A stretch of DNA of 64,000 nucleotides. Origin: Arthrobacter sp. Bi83 (lineage in GTDB: Bacteria; Actinomycetota; Actinomycetes; Actinomycetales; Micrococcaceae). The stretch spans positions 37,128 through 101,127 of the forward strand of contig NZ_CAKKLY010000008.1 of assembly GCF_918698095.1 (NCBI RefSeq). Direction: 5' to 3'. Of this stretch, positions 17,179-26,394 are shown one piece after another. The notes under the pieces were generated by a model. It saw nothing but the letters and a program-made list of their open reading frames with translations. It was not told the DNA's origin and did not search any database. Position 1 is the stretch's first letter. Each line of letters starts with the position of its first letter. A program made the position numbers and the translations under genes.

Positions 17179-17794
17179 TTCAAATTCGTCCGATCCCAGC
17201 GCCAACCAGGACGACGCCGTCTGGCTGGATCTCGTGGCCAGGCTGGAAGCGGACACTGCTTTTGATCCCGAAACCCGCAACCAAAACGGTGCCGGGAGTA
17301 CTCCCGCCGCGGACAGCACCGGCGCCGCCGGCGGCACGATGCCAGGTTCCGCAGCGGAGAGCCCGGCCAAGCACTTCACCGACTTTGATCCGCTGGGGCT
17401 CGCACCGCGTGCCGGCGCGCCCACCGAGTTGTCGGCAGCAGAGCGGCAGGAGGCGGCCGCCCGCCAGCGCGCTGCCGAGAACGCTCCGCCGGGGTCCGGG
17501 GCGCCGGGATCTGCAGGATCCGAAGGCCCACGCGACTACGGCATGGAAGACGACGATGGCGCATTTGTGCCCGAGGAACCGCCCAGCCTCTCGGCCACCG
17601 ACCCCCTGACCATGCTGGCGTGGATCGGCGCAGTGGGCGCTCCAGTGGCATTGGTATTGTCGGCGATGTTCTGGCGCTCAGCGCCGCTCCTGGCGATCCT
17701 CGGCATGGTGGTCACCTTTGTGGGCGCGGTGGTCTACCTGATCATGAAGCTGCCCCAGGACAAGGACGAAAACGACGACGGCGCCCGGGTCTAA
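17165..17794 (+). CDS. Conserved hypothetical membrane protein with acidic disordered N-terminus
   Basis: A 209-residue protein of unknown function. The first 140 residues are Ala/Pro/Gly/Glu-rich and probably disordered. Two adjacent transmembrane helices follow at about 150-172 and 174-196, and the tail is charged. ATG 17165 lies 14 bp inside the end of hydrolase copy 2, so it belongs to the same transcript. I recognise no catalytic motif. Confidence 0.75.
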   Translation: MNRPDSNSSDPSANQDDAVWLDLVARLEADTAFDPETRNQNGAGSTPAADSTGAAGGTMPGSAAESPAKHFTDFDPLGLAPRAGAPTELSAAERQEAAARQRAAENAPPGSGAPGSAGSEGPRDYGMEDDDGAFVPEEPPSLSATDPLTMLAWIGAVGAPVALVLSAMFWRSAPLLAILGMVVTFVGAVVYLIMKLPQDKDENDDGARV

Positions 17795-17830
17795 GCACGG
17801 CGCCCGGGCCTAAGCGGGACGCCCGGGTCA
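17778..17830 (+). repeat. 19-bp tandem duplication across two convergent stop codons
   Basis: ACGGCGCCCGGGTCTAAGC (17778-17796) is followed directly by a copy with one change (17797-17815) and a partial third copy (17816-17830). The first unit contains the stop of the membrane-protein gene and the partial third copy ends in the stop of the convergent kinase gene. Confidence 0.7.
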
Positions 17831-18934
17831 GTTGTGCGTTCGGCTGCTGACGCGGGACAGGTCTGCGGCGCCGATGAGTCCGGCGTTCGGCCCGAGGGCC
17901 GCGAGGGCAATCTCCGCGGCAGGGCGGAAGCCGCGCCCGGTGAGGTTCCGGGCAAAGGCCTTCCTGGCCGGCGCCACGAGCAGCTCGCCGGCCGCGCAAA
18001 GTCCACCGCCGATCACGAATTTTCCCGGGTCGAGTGCCGCGGCCAGGTTGGCCAGCCCGAGCCCCAGCCAGTCCCCCACATCTTCCAGCAGCTCCCGCGA
18101 CGCCGCGTCTCCGGAGATGGCCAGTTCGGTCACCGTGGCTCCCGTGATGCGGTCTGCGTGTCCGTCGACGGCCTTGAGGAGCTCCTGCGCCACCGGGGAG
18201 TTAGCGAGGGCGAGCTCCCGGGCCTCCCGGCCGAGGGCATTGCCGGAAGCGTACTGTTCCCAGCAGCCGCGGTTACCGCATTCGCAGCGGTGGCCGCCGG
18301 GCATGATGATCTGGTGCCCGAATTCCCCTGCGACACCGAATCGGCCCCGCTCGACACGGCCGTCCATGACCATGGCCCCGCCGATACCGGTCCCGAGGGT
18401 GATGCACACCAGACGGTCCTGCCCCTGGCCGGCGCCAAACCGCCATTCTGCCCACGCGGCGGCGTCGGCGTCGTTGACCAGCATGACGGGGCGGCGCAGC
18501 AGGCGCTGCAGGTTGTCCCTCAGCGGTTCGTTGCGCCAGGCAAGGTGCGGGCTGAAGAGGACGGTGCCGCCGTCGAGATCCATCCAACCGGCCGCGCCGA
18601 TGCCCACGGACCTGATCCGGGCTCCGCGGCCCAGTTCCTCCACGAGTTCGACTATTACCTGTTCGACGGCACGGGGGTCACTACCTGGGGTGGACCGCCT
18701 GGCTTCGCTGACGATCCGTCCCTCCGCGTCGACTACCCCGGCCGCAACCTTGGTGCCGCCGATGTCGATGCCGATGGCCAGCCCCGTGCCGGCTGGGCGC
18801 ATGTGCTGCCGGAACATCTGGCGGGGTGAGCTGCCGCCCTGGCTGCCGAGCGAGCGTCGCCGCCATGCCCGCGGTCCGGTCTCACGGGTCGGGCTGTGCG
18901 GTCCGGTCTGTTCGCTGGGCGGGGGCTGCTGCAT
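17828..18934 (-). CDS. ROK-family sugar kinase (glucokinase type)
   Basis: Phosphorylates glucose or a related sugar with ATP. It has 368 residues. The ATP-binding DIGGTK is at 57-62, the second phosphate motif is LGTGIGGAMV, and the ROK zinc motif is HRCECGNRGCWEQYASG. There is no helix-turn-helix domain, so this is a kinase rather than a ROK repressor; the first 45 residues are an Arg/Pro/Ser-rich extension. The start is uncertain: ATG 18934 has TAGAAT eight bases upstream, suggesting a leaderless transcript, while ATGs about 40 codons further in would give a more usual length. Confidence 0.88.
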   Translation of the reverse strand: MQQPPPSEQTGPHSPTRETGPRAWRRRSLGSQGGSSPRQMFRQHMRPAGTGLAIGIDIGGTKVAAGVVDAEGRIVSEARRSTPGSDPRAVEQVIVELVEELGRGARIRSVGIGAAGWMDLDGGTVLFSPHLAWRNEPLRDNLQRLLRRPVMLVNDADAAAWAEWRFGAGQGQDRLVCITLGTGIGGAMVMDGRVERGRFGVAGEFGHQIIMPGGHRCECGNRGCWEQYASGNALGREARELALANSPVAQELLKAVDGHADRITGATVTELAISGDAASRELLEDVGDWLGLGLANLAAALDPGKFVIGGGLCAAGELLVAPARKAFARNLTGRGFRPAAEIALAALGPNAGLIGAADLSRVSSRTHN

Positions 18935-19058
18935 AATCCCCCATTCTAGGTGTCGGCGCCGGGGCACGCCCGCCCGTGACTTATTGGCTGAAACGGCGCA
19001 TTGACGTAATGTTACTGGCGAGTAGCTAAATGGCACCTGGCCCGCATGGGCGGGGTAC

Positions 19059-19075
19059 TAAGGTTAGGACTAACC
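19059..19075 (+). promoter_or_regulatory. Palindromic operator-like site at the acyl-CoA synthetase promoter
   Basis: GGTTAG-GA-CTAACC (19062-19075) is a perfect inverted repeat overlapping TAAGGT, a plausible -10. It resembles a DtxR/IdeR iron box but has one extra base at the centre. It lies 32 bp before the GTG start. Confidence 0.4.
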
Positions 19076-19106
19076 GCAGCGGCCTACGGATATCAAAGGA
19101 GCTATC

Positions 19107-20927
19107 GTGCGCGAATTCAGTGTTCCGCCCCTGGTGACCGTCCCCCCGGACACCAATATCACGGACCTTGTGGTGCGCCAGGCGGCCAAGGCAACAAATC
19201 CGGCCCTGTTTTCCCGGCTGGACGCTGCCGGTCAATGGCAGGACATCGCGGCCGTGGACTTCCTGGCAGACGTCTCCGCCCTCGCGAAGGGACTCATTGC
19301 CAGCGGCGTGGGCGCCGGAGACCGCGTGGGGATCATGTCCCGCACACGCTACGAATGGGCACTCGTCGACTTTGCCATCTGGTTCGCCGGCGGCGTGTCC
19401 GTGCCCATCTATGAGACATCCTCTCCGTCCCAGGTTGCCTGGAACCTGGGCGATTCCGGAGCGGTGGCCGCCTTCGGCGAGTCCGACCACCACGAAAACA
19501 TCATCAGGCAGGCTGCCGTCTCCGAGGGTCTCACCGCCCTCACACACGTCTGGCAGCTTGAAGGACGAGGCCTGGATGCCCTCCGCGAAGCCGGGTCGAA
19601 CGTCAGCGACGACGAACTCGAGGAACGCCGGCAGGCCGCCAACCTCAGCGACATCGCCACCATCATCTACACCTCCGGAACCACGGGCCGGCCCAAGGGC
19701 TGCGAACTGACGCACGGGAATTTCGTGGAACTGTCGGAGAACGCGCTGGCCACCTCACTGCGCCAGATCGTCAACGAGCAGGCCCGGACCATCATGTTCC
19801 TCCCGCTGGCCCACGTCTTCGCACGTTTCATCTCGGTCCTCGCGGTCGCAGCGGGCGTCACCGTGGCCCACACGCCGGACATCAAGCACCTCCTGCCCGA
19901 TCTGCAGAGCTACAAGCCCACGTTCATCCTTGCAGTGCCCCGCGTGTTCGAGAAGGTGTACAACTCGGCGCTCACCAAGGCCGAGGACAGCGGAAAGGGC
20001 GCGATTTTCCACAAGGCCGCCGACACCGCCATTGCCTATTCCCGCGCCCGGCAGGACGGCGGCGTCGGGTTCGGGCTGAAAATCCGGCACGCAATCTTCG
20101 ACAAGCTCGTCTACGGAAAGCTCCGTGCCGCCTTGGGGGGCCAGGTGGCGCACGCAGTGTCCGGCGGCGGTCCGCTGGGTGAGCGGCTCGGCCACTTTTT
20201 CCAGGGCATCGGACTGCAGATTCTGGAGGGCTATGGCCTGACAGAGACCACGGCGCCGATCAGCGTCAACACCCCCGAAAGGATCAAGATCGGTACGGTC
20301 GGTGCGCCGCTGGCCGGCAACACGGTGAAGATTGCCGACGACGGCGAGATCCTCACCAAAGGCGTTTGCGTCATGCGGGGCTACTACCAGCGCGATGACC
20401 TCACGGCCGAGGCGTTTGTGGATGGCTGGTTCCGAACCGGAGATATCGGCCAGCTCGATGCCGACGGCTTCCTGACCATCACCGGCCGGAAAAAGGAAAT
20501 CATTGTGACCGCCGGAGGCAAGAACGTGGTTCCGGCCTTGCTCGAGGACCAGATCCGGGCCGATGCGCTGGTTTCCCAAGTACTCGTGGTGGGCGACAAC
20601 CGCCCCTTCATCGGTGCACTGGTCACGCTCGACGAGGAAGCCCTCCCGGGATGGCTGCAGCGCCACGGCCTGCCGCCGGAAACCACCGTGACCGAGGCTG
20701 CGGACCACAGCGCCGTCCAGGCGGCAGTGCAGGAGCTGATCAACCATGCGAACCAGTCCGTTTCGCAGGCAGAGGCCATCAAGTCCTTCAGGATCGTTCC
20801 ATCTGACTTCACCGAAGCCTCGGGCCACCTGACCCCATCTATGAAGGTCAAGCGCGCGCAGGTCATGAAGGACTTCGAGTTATTCATCGATGAGATGTAC
20901 AAGTCCCCTAAGCCGACACGCGCCTGA
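19107..20927 (+). CDS. Long-chain fatty-acid-CoA ligase (AMP-forming)
   Basis: Activates fatty acids to acyl-CoA through an acyl-adenylate. It has 606 residues. The AMP-binding signature IIYTSGTTGRPKGCELTHGN lies at about 187-206, then GYGLTETTAPISVN, the DGWFRTGDIG motif and TGRKKEIIVTAGGKNVVP; the length and order match bacterial FACS/FadD15 enzymes. GTG 19107 has AAAGGAG upstream. In mycobacteria fadD15 (Rv2187) is a near neighbour of the same lipid and shikimate genes. It is cytoplasmic or peripheral to the membrane. Confidence 0.93.
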   Translation: MREFSVPPLVTVPPDTNITDLVVRQAAKATNPALFSRLDAAGQWQDIAAVDFLADVSALAKGLIASGVGAGDRVGIMSRTRYEWALVDFAIWFAGGVSVPIYETSSPSQVAWNLGDSGAVAAFGESDHHENIIRQAAVSEGLTALTHVWQLEGRGLDALREAGSNVSDDELEERRQAANLSDIATIIYTSGTTGRPKGCELTHGNFVELSENALATSLRQIVNEQARTIMFLPLAHVFARFISVLAVAAGVTVAHTPDIKHLLPDLQSYKPTFILAVPRVFEKVYNSALTKAEDSGKGAIFHKAADTAIAYSRARQDGGVGFGLKIRHAIFDKLVYGKLRAALGGQVAHAVSGGGPLGERLGHFFQGIGLQILEGYGLTETTAPISVNTPERIKIGTVGAPLAGNTVKIADDGEILTKGVCVMRGYYQRDDLTAEAFVDGWFRTGDIGQLDADGFLTITGRKKEIIVTAGGKNVVPALLEDQIRADALVSQVLVVGDNRPFIGALVTLDEEALPGWLQRHGLPPETTVTEAADHSAVQAAVQELINHANQSVSQAEAIKSFRIVPSDFTEASGHLTPSMKVKRAQVMKDFELFIDEMYKSPKPTRA

Positions 20928-20978
20928 CAAGTCCGCACGCACAGGGCCCTCACGCACAGGGCCCTTACGCGCAGGAAA

Positions 20979-21017
20979 GCACAGAGCCCCGCCGGAGCGT
21001 CCGGCGGGGCTCTGTGC
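20979..21017. terminator. Bidirectional terminator
   Basis: An 18-bp perfect stem (GCACAGAGCCCCGCCGGA with its complement) and 3-base loop lie between the convergent acyl-CoA synthetase and MinD-like genes. The symmetry suits both directions, although no long T-run follows. Confidence 0.7.
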
Positions 21018-21050
21018 TCACTGCTGCATCTAGAACAGGTCAGGGCATGC

Positions 21051-22535
21051 TCAGGCCTGTTGCAGTTCCTCCATCACGAGGGACGCAAGCTCCACCGCTG
21101 CACTGCGTGTTGCAGGCTTCAGCTGGCTCAGCTGGATCCGGGACCCCTCGGCGAGGTGCCGGTCGTGGGGAATCCGGACAACGTTCTTGACCCGGGACAG
21201 GAAATGCTGCTCGATTTCGTCGATGTTGACCAGCGTGCGGTCACCGGCAGCCATGTTGATGACAACGGTGGCTCTGGCTACCAGATCCTGGCGACCGTGC
21301 GCTTCCAGCCAGGACAGCGTTTCAGAAGCCAGCCGGGCCTCGTCCACGCTTCCGCCGGAAACGAGGACCACGGCATCGGCCTTTTCGAGCGTGCCCTTCA
21401 TGACGGAGTGCACCATGCCGGTCCCGGAGTCCGTCAAAACGATCGAGTAGTAGCGGCCAAGGATGTCGGTCACAGCCCGGTAATCGGCGTCGTCGAAGGC
21501 ATGGGCCACCATGGGGTCGGTGTCGGAGGCCAGGACGTCGAGCCGGGAACCGTCCCTGGCGGTGTAGTTGGACAGCTGAGCGAAGGAGTTGACGGTAAAC
21601 CTGTCCTTGACCAGCTGGCGTGCCGTAAAGTCCGCCCGGCCGGGAGAACGGTCTGACAGCGTTCCGCGGTCCGGATTGGCGTCCATGGCGATGACCCGGT
21701 CCTCGCGCAGGTCTGCCAGCACCATGCCCAGCAATGTGGTGACGGTGGTCTTCCCCACGCCGCCCTTGCGGGACAGAACGGGAACATAGCGCGTCCGTTC
21801 CCCAAGCCGCGTGGCGATTCGGTGCTCCATGGCGCGCTGGATCCTGACCCGGTCCGGATCCCCCAGATTCACGAAGCCCAGGGTGGCCTGGTACAGCCAC
21901 CGCCGCCAGCCCGCCACAGGTGCAGCGGCGGCTTTGTTCAGCAGGCGGTCCGCCGTCAGCGCGGCAGCGGGTTCCGGCCCTTCCGCACGTTCCCGGCGTT
22001 CACTGATGTGGTCCGGCGCTTCGCCGGGAGCTTCGCCCGTGTCCTCAGCCCCCGCCTGGTGCTGCCCGGCGTCCGGGTGGTTGGGGTCCGGGTCGTTGAG
22101 GTCCGGCTGGTTCGGGTCCGGCCGGACGGCGCCAGAGTGCGCTTCAGACTCTGTGCCCGGCTGCGTCCCTGGCCCGGCGGCAGCACCGCTTGGCGCCAAG
22201 TTCCCGGGCCCCGCCGTCACGAGGGGCATGGCCGCTGCCGCGGCGGCAGGCTGCGACATGGTGTTGACGGCGGACAGCGAGCCAACCGACGTCCTGTCCT
22301 GGGCGTCGGAGACTGTCACAACGCTGATGTCGCCAGAGGGTGGAACGGACGGCGGGGCAGCCGGCGCCGTGTCCCGCGGCGGTGTGTCCTGGGACGACGC
22401 GCTCTGCGGCGCTTCATCGTGACGGACGGCTGCGGTCTCGGTGGACGCGGCGCCAGTCTCCTCCCGAACCGGATCTTCAGCGCCGGCAGCCCCGGCGGAC
22501 CTCGGCGCGGGCTTTGGCGTGTTCGTCTGCGTCAT
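21051..22535 (-). CDS. MinD/ParA-like P-loop ATPase with long disordered N-terminus
   Basis: A 494-residue protein. The first 200 or so residues are Pro/Ala/Glu/Asp-rich with DPN-type repeats (DPNQPDLNDPDPNHPDAGQ). The ATPase domain starts near 235: deviant Walker A SRKGGVGKTTVTTLLG (about 253), IAMDANPDRGTL and VLTDSGTGMVH. The overall form resembles the ATPases beside type VII secretion systems (EspI/EccI-like) and MinD relatives, but no secretion genes are visible here. ATG 22535 has GGGAG upstream; a TTG 12 codons earlier falls in the upstream terminator hairpin. The cellular partner is unknown. Confidence 0.8.
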   Translation of the reverse strand: MTQTNTPKPAPRSAGAAGAEDPVREETGAASTETAAVRHDEAPQSASSQDTPPRDTAPAAPPSVPPSGDISVVTVSDAQDRTSVGSLSAVNTMSQPAAAAAAMPLVTAGPGNLAPSGAAAGPGTQPGTESEAHSGAVRPDPNQPDLNDPDPNHPDAGQHQAGAEDTGEAPGEAPDHISERRERAEGPEPAAALTADRLLNKAAAAPVAGWRRWLYQATLGFVNLGDPDRVRIQRAMEHRIATRLGERTRYVPVLSRKGGVGKTTVTTLLGMVLADLREDRVIAMDANPDRGTLSDRSPGRADFTARQLVKDRFTVNSFAQLSNYTARDGSRLDVLASDTDPMVAHAFDDADYRAVTDILGRYYSIVLTDSGTGMVHSVMKGTLEKADAVVLVSGGSVDEARLASETLSWLEAHGRQDLVARATVVINMAAGDRTLVNIDEIEQHFLSRVKNVVRIPHDRHLAEGSRIQLSQLKPATRSAAVELASLVMEELQQA

Positions 22536-22570
22536 GGGCTCCCGCTCAGTGTTTTCATCGTCGTCATTCA

Positions 22571-22608
22571 AAGGCTGTGGGGGCGGCGTCCGCCGTCCCC
22601 ACAGCCTT
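22571..22608 (-). terminator. Hairpin upstream of the MinD-like gene
   Basis: A 12-bp outer stem (AAGGCTGTGGGG / CCCCACAGCCTT) encloses a GC-rich inner stem. It lies past the pyc terminator, between pyc and the MinD-like gene. It may act as a second terminator or as a leader structure. Confidence 0.5.
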
Positions 22609-22654
22609 CATTCAGATTCCCAGCCTACCGGCAAGCATCCGGGAGTACCGCGCA

Positions 22655-22687
22655 GCGGTAGCGCCGGGCTGTGCCCGGCGCTACCGC
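22655..22687 (-). terminator. Terminator of pyc
   Basis: A perfect 15-bp stem (GCGGTAGCGCCGGGC with its complement) and 3-base loop, starting 7 bp after the pyc stop codon. Confidence 0.7.
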
Positions 22688-22693
22688 CCGCAG

Positions 22694-25600
22694 TTACTCA
22701 ACGACGAGCAGCAGGTCTCCGCCCTGGACCTGTTCCACAGCGGAAATCGCCAGCCGCGTGACTTTGCCGCCCACCGGCGTCGTGATTGACGCCTCCATCT
22801 TCATGGCCTCGATGGTGGCAACAGTGTCGCCGGCATTGACGGTGTCGCCGGCCTTGACGGTGACCGTCACGGCTCCCGCGAACGGGGCGGCGACGTGCCC
22901 CGGCTGGGCAGGATCGGCCTTCTCCGCAGCCTTCACGTTGCTGACCACGGACGTGTCGCGCACCAGGACGGGCCGGGACTGGCCGTTGAGCGTGCACATG
23001 ACCGAGCGCATGCCCTTCTCGTCGGGTTCCGACACGGCTTCCAGCGAAGCGATGAGGCGGACGCCCTTCTCCAGCTCGATGACGTGCTCCGCGCCGCGCT
23101 GCAGGCCGTAGAGGTAGTCGCGGGTGTCCAGGACCGAAACGTTGCCGTACGTTTCCACGCTCTTCTCGTAGTCCTTGGTGGGGCCGGCAAAGAGAAGCCG
23201 GTTCAGGGTTCGCTGCCGGGTCTTCGAGTCCCCGCGAAGCGCGGCGCTGTCCTCGGCGCTGAGCTCGGCATCACGGACCTTGATGCTCCTGCCCTGCAGT
23301 GCCTTGGTGCGGAACGGTTCGGGCCAGCCTCCCGGAGGATCACCCAGCTCGCCGGAGAGGAAGCCGATGACCGAGTCCGGGATGTCGTAGTTCTGCGGGT
23401 TCTCGTTGAAGTCTGCCGGGTCGGCGTTAAGCCCAACGAGGTGAAGGGCGAGGTCGCCAACCACCTTGGAGGACGGCGTGACCTTCACGAGGCGCCCCAG
23501 AATGCGGTCCGCAGCGGTGTACATGTCTTCGATCGCCTCGAAGCGTTCGCCCAGGCCCAGTGCCATGGCCTGCTGCCGCAGGTTGGAGAGCTGCCCGCCC
23601 GGGATCTCGTGTTGGTACACGCGGCCTGTCGGGCCCGGGAGTCCGGACTCGAAGGGAGCGTAGACCCGGCGTACTGCTTCCCAGTAGGGCTCCAGCGAAC
23701 TGACATTGGCGAGGCTCAGGCCAGTGTCCCGCTCGGTGTGCGCCAGTGCCGCGACCAGTGCGGAGGCTGACGGCTGGCTGGTTGTCCCAGCGAGCGAAGC
23801 CGACGCAACGTCCACGGCATCGACGCCTGCGTCAACGGCGGCGAGGAGGGTGGCCAGCTGTCCGCCGGCGGTGTCGTGGGTGTGCAGGTGGACCGGGAGG
23901 TCGAACTTTTCACGCAGGGCGCGGACCAGCTTGGCTGCAGCAGCAGGACGCAGCAGTCCCGCCATGTCCTTGATTGCGAGGATATGGGCGCCGGCGTCCA
24001 CGATCTTCTGCGCCAGCTCCAGGTAGTAGTCCAGCGTGTAGAGCTTTTCCTCCGGGTCAAGCATGTCGCCCGTGTAGCAAAGCGCGACTTCGGCGACCGC
24101 TGTTCCGGTGGCCCGGACGGCGCGGATGGCCGGCGCCATCTGGTTGACGTCGTTGAGGGCGTCGAAGATCCGGAAAATGTCGATGCCGGTGGCGGCAGCT
24201 TCGTTGACGAAGGCCTCCGTGACCTCTTCGGGGTACGGCGTGTATCCCACGGTGTTCCGGCCGCGGAGCAGCATCTGCAGGCAGATGTTCGGCAGGGCTT
24301 TCCGGAGTGCGGCGAGACGGTCCCAGGGGTCCTCACCCAGGAAGCGCAGGGCCACGTCATAGGTTGCGCCGCCCCACGCTTCGACGGACAACAGCCCGGG
24401 AAGCAGTCCGGACACCGCAGGTCCGGCGGCAACAAGGTCTCGCGTGCGGACGCGGGTGGCCAACAGCGACTGGTGGGCATCACGGAAGGTGGTGTCGGTA
24501 ACTGCCACGGCCGCTTGCTCACGCAGTGCCCGGGCGAACCCTTCCGGGCCGAGCTCCTGCAACCGCTGGCGTGAACCTGGCTGCAGATCGGGGCCGGCCA
24601 CGGCGGGCAGCTTGTCGGCGGGATCGGAATGGACCTTGAGCTCGCCGTTGGGCTTGTTGACGGTCACCTCGGCCAGCCATGTCAGCAGCTTGGTGCCCCG
24701 GTCGGCGGAGACCCGGGCTTTTAGAAGCTCCGGACGCTCGTCAATGAATGAGGTGGCCACGTTGCCGGCGATGAAGTCGGCGTCGTCCAGCACGGCCTGC
24801 AGGAAAGAGATGTTCGTGGATACGCCACGGATGCGGAACTCCGCGAGGGCACGGCGCGCCCTTGCGACCGCTGCCGGGTAGTCCCTGCCGCGGCAGGTGA
24901 GCTTAACGAGCATCGAATCGAAGTGGGGGCTGATTTCGGCACCGGAGTAGACGGTGCCGCCGTCGAGCCGTACGCCGGCGCCGCCGGCGGAGCGGTAGCC
25001 GGTGATCTTTCCGACGTCGGGACGAAAGCCGTTGGCAGGGTCCTCGGTGGTAATGCGGCACTGGAGTGCTGCGCCCTTGAGGAACACTGTTTCCTGGGAC
25101 AGGCCCAGGTCGGCCAGGGTTTCTCCAGACGCGATGCGGAGCTGGGCCTGGACCAGGTCGACGTCGGTGACCTCTTCGGTGACCGTGTGCTCCACCTGGA
25201 TCCGCGGGTTCATTTCAATGAACACGTGCTGTCCGGCGCGCTCACCGACGGTGTCCACCAGGAACTCGACGGTTCCTGCGTTGACGTAGTTGAGCGCCTT
25301 GGCGAACTTGACCGCGTCGCGGTAGAGCGCCTGCCGGATGCCTTCATCGAGGTTGGGGGCCGGTGCGATCTCGACGACCTTCTGGTGGCGCCGCTGGATG
25401 GAACAGTCACGCTCAAAGAGGTGCATGACGTTGCCCTCGGCGTCGGCCAGGATCTGCACTTCGATGTGGCGCGGACGGAGCACCGCCTGCTCGAGGAACA
25501 TGGTGGGATCGCCGAAGGCCGCATCGGCCTCGCGCATGGCGGCCTGCAGGGCCTCCGGGAGCGCCTCGCGGGTGTCCACCCGGCGCATACCGCGCCCGCC

Positions 25601-26089
25601 GCCTCCGGCCACGGCCTTGGCGAAGATCGGGAAGCCGATTTCGTCGGCGGCGGCGATCAGTTCGTCAAGGTCCTTGGACGGCGCGCTCGAGTTGAGAACC
25701 GGAACACCGGCCTTGCGGGCCGCTTCCAGCGCGGATACCTTGTTGCCGGCGAGTTCCAGGACCTCTGCCGGCGGGCCGACGAAGGTGATGCCGGCAGCTT
25801 TCGCGGCCCGGGCAAGGTCGGGGTTTTCGGACAGGAAGCCATAGCCGGGGTAGATGGCATCGGCTCCGGACTCCTTGGCTACCCGCACCACCTCATCAAC
25901 GTCCAGGTACGCGCGGACGGGGTGGCCCTCTTCACCGATCAGATATGCCTCATCGGCCTTCTGGCGGTGAATCGAGTTACGGTCCTCGTTGGGGAACACG
26001 GCAACGGTCTTGGCGCCCAGCTCGTAGCCGGCGCGGAAAGCGCGGATAGCGATTTCGCCGCGGTTGGCCACCAGAATCTTGGAAAACAT
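22694..26089 (-). CDS. pyc: Pyruvate carboxylase (biotin-dependent)
   Basis: Carboxylates pyruvate to oxaloacetate, the main anaplerotic reaction. The single 1131-residue chain has all domains in the usual order: biotin carboxylase (KILVANRGEIAIRAFRAG at the start, VAGGGGRGMRRV, FIEMNPRIQVEHTVTEE), carboxyltransferase (DTTFRDAHQSLLATRVRT, HLHTHDTAGG) and the biotinyl domain EAMKMEAS with Lys1097. ATG 26089 has AGGAGAAGT before it. It is flanked by two MinD/ParA-like genes with no evident functional tie. Full length with no missing motif. Confidence 0.97.
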   Translation of the reverse strand: MFSKILVANRGEIAIRAFRAGYELGAKTVAVFPNEDRNSIHRQKADEAYLIGEEGHPVRAYLDVDEVVRVAKESGADAIYPGYGFLSENPDLARAAKAAGITFVGPPAEVLELAGNKVSALEAARKAGVPVLNSSAPSKDLDELIAAADEIGFPIFAKAVAGGGGRGMRRVDTREALPEALQAAMREADAAFGDPTMFLEQAVLRPRHIEVQILADAEGNVMHLFERDCSIQRRHQKVVEIAPAPNLDEGIRQALYRDAVKFAKALNYVNAGTVEFLVDTVGERAGQHVFIEMNPRIQVEHTVTEEVTDVDLVQAQLRIASGETLADLGLSQETVFLKGAALQCRITTEDPANGFRPDVGKITGYRSAGGAGVRLDGGTVYSGAEISPHFDSMLVKLTCRGRDYPAAVARARRALAEFRIRGVSTNISFLQAVLDDADFIAGNVATSFIDERPELLKARVSADRGTKLLTWLAEVTVNKPNGELKVHSDPADKLPAVAGPDLQPGSRQRLQELGPEGFARALREQAAVAVTDTTFRDAHQSLLATRVRTRDLVAAGPAVSGLLPGLLSVEAWGGATYDVALRFLGEDPWDRLAALRKALPNICLQMLLRGRNTVGYTPYPEEVTEAFVNEAAATGIDIFRIFDALNDVNQMAPAIRAVRATGTAVAEVALCYTGDMLDPEEKLYTLDYYLELAQKIVDAGAHILAIKDMAGLLRPAAAAKLVRALREKFDLPVHLHTHDTAGGQLATLLAAVDAGVDAVDVASASLAGTTSQPSASALVAALAHTERDTGLSLANVSSLEPYWEAVRRVYAPFESGLPGPTGRVYQHEIPGGQLSNLRQQAMALGLGERFEAIEDMYTAADRILGRLVKVTPSSKVVGDLALHLVGLNADPADFNENPQNYDIPDSVIGFLSGELGDPPGGWPEPFRTKALQGRSIKVRDAELSAEDSAALRGDSKTRQRTLNRLLFAGPTKDYEKSVETYGNVSVLDTRDYLYGLQRGAEHVIELEKGVRLIASLEAVSEPDEKGMRSVMCTLNGQSRPVLVRDTSVVSNVKAAEKADPAQPGHVAAPFAGAVTVTVKAGDTVNAGDTVATIEAMKMEASITTPVGGKVTRLAISAVEQVQGGDLLLVVE

Positions 26090-26394
26090 ACTTCTCCTGC
26101 ATCATTGCGGGTGTATCGGTAAGTGGTCACAGTGTGTAAGACGCGTGCATTGAAACACAAATCATTGTGTCTACCATCACAGAATTATCCGTCATGTCGG
26201 TGCCACAATCACTCCGTCCCCTGCATGGCCCCGAAAGCGTCTTTCGCGGAGCCATGCCCGGGCCGGATAAGAAGGGTTTAGGCGCCGGGTCAACATATGA
26301 TGAATGGGGCGGCGGAAGCCTGTCCCCGGTTCCGGCAGTGCCGGAGCGGAAACTACCCCAACACGGCAACCGGCGTTAGGTATTGGTTTTTCAA
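26090..26394. other. 305-bp divergent intergenic region between pyc and a ParA-like gene
   Basis: On the minus strand it holds a candidate pyc promoter: TTGTGT (26155-26160), 16-bp spacer, TACACA (26133-26138). The -35 is half of a perfect inverted repeat ACACAA-ATCA-TTGTGT (26155-26170). The rest shows no ORF or RNA that I recognise, and no clear promoter for the ParA-like gene beyond TTAGGT near 26376. Confidence 0.5.
26133..26170 (-). promoter_or_regulatory. Candidate pyc promoter with overlapping operator
   Basis: The inverted repeat ACACAA-ATCA-TTGTGT overlaps the proposed -35 hexamer and lies 66-81 bp upstream of the pyc start. Its position suits repression. The regulator is unknown. 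Confidence 0.4.
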
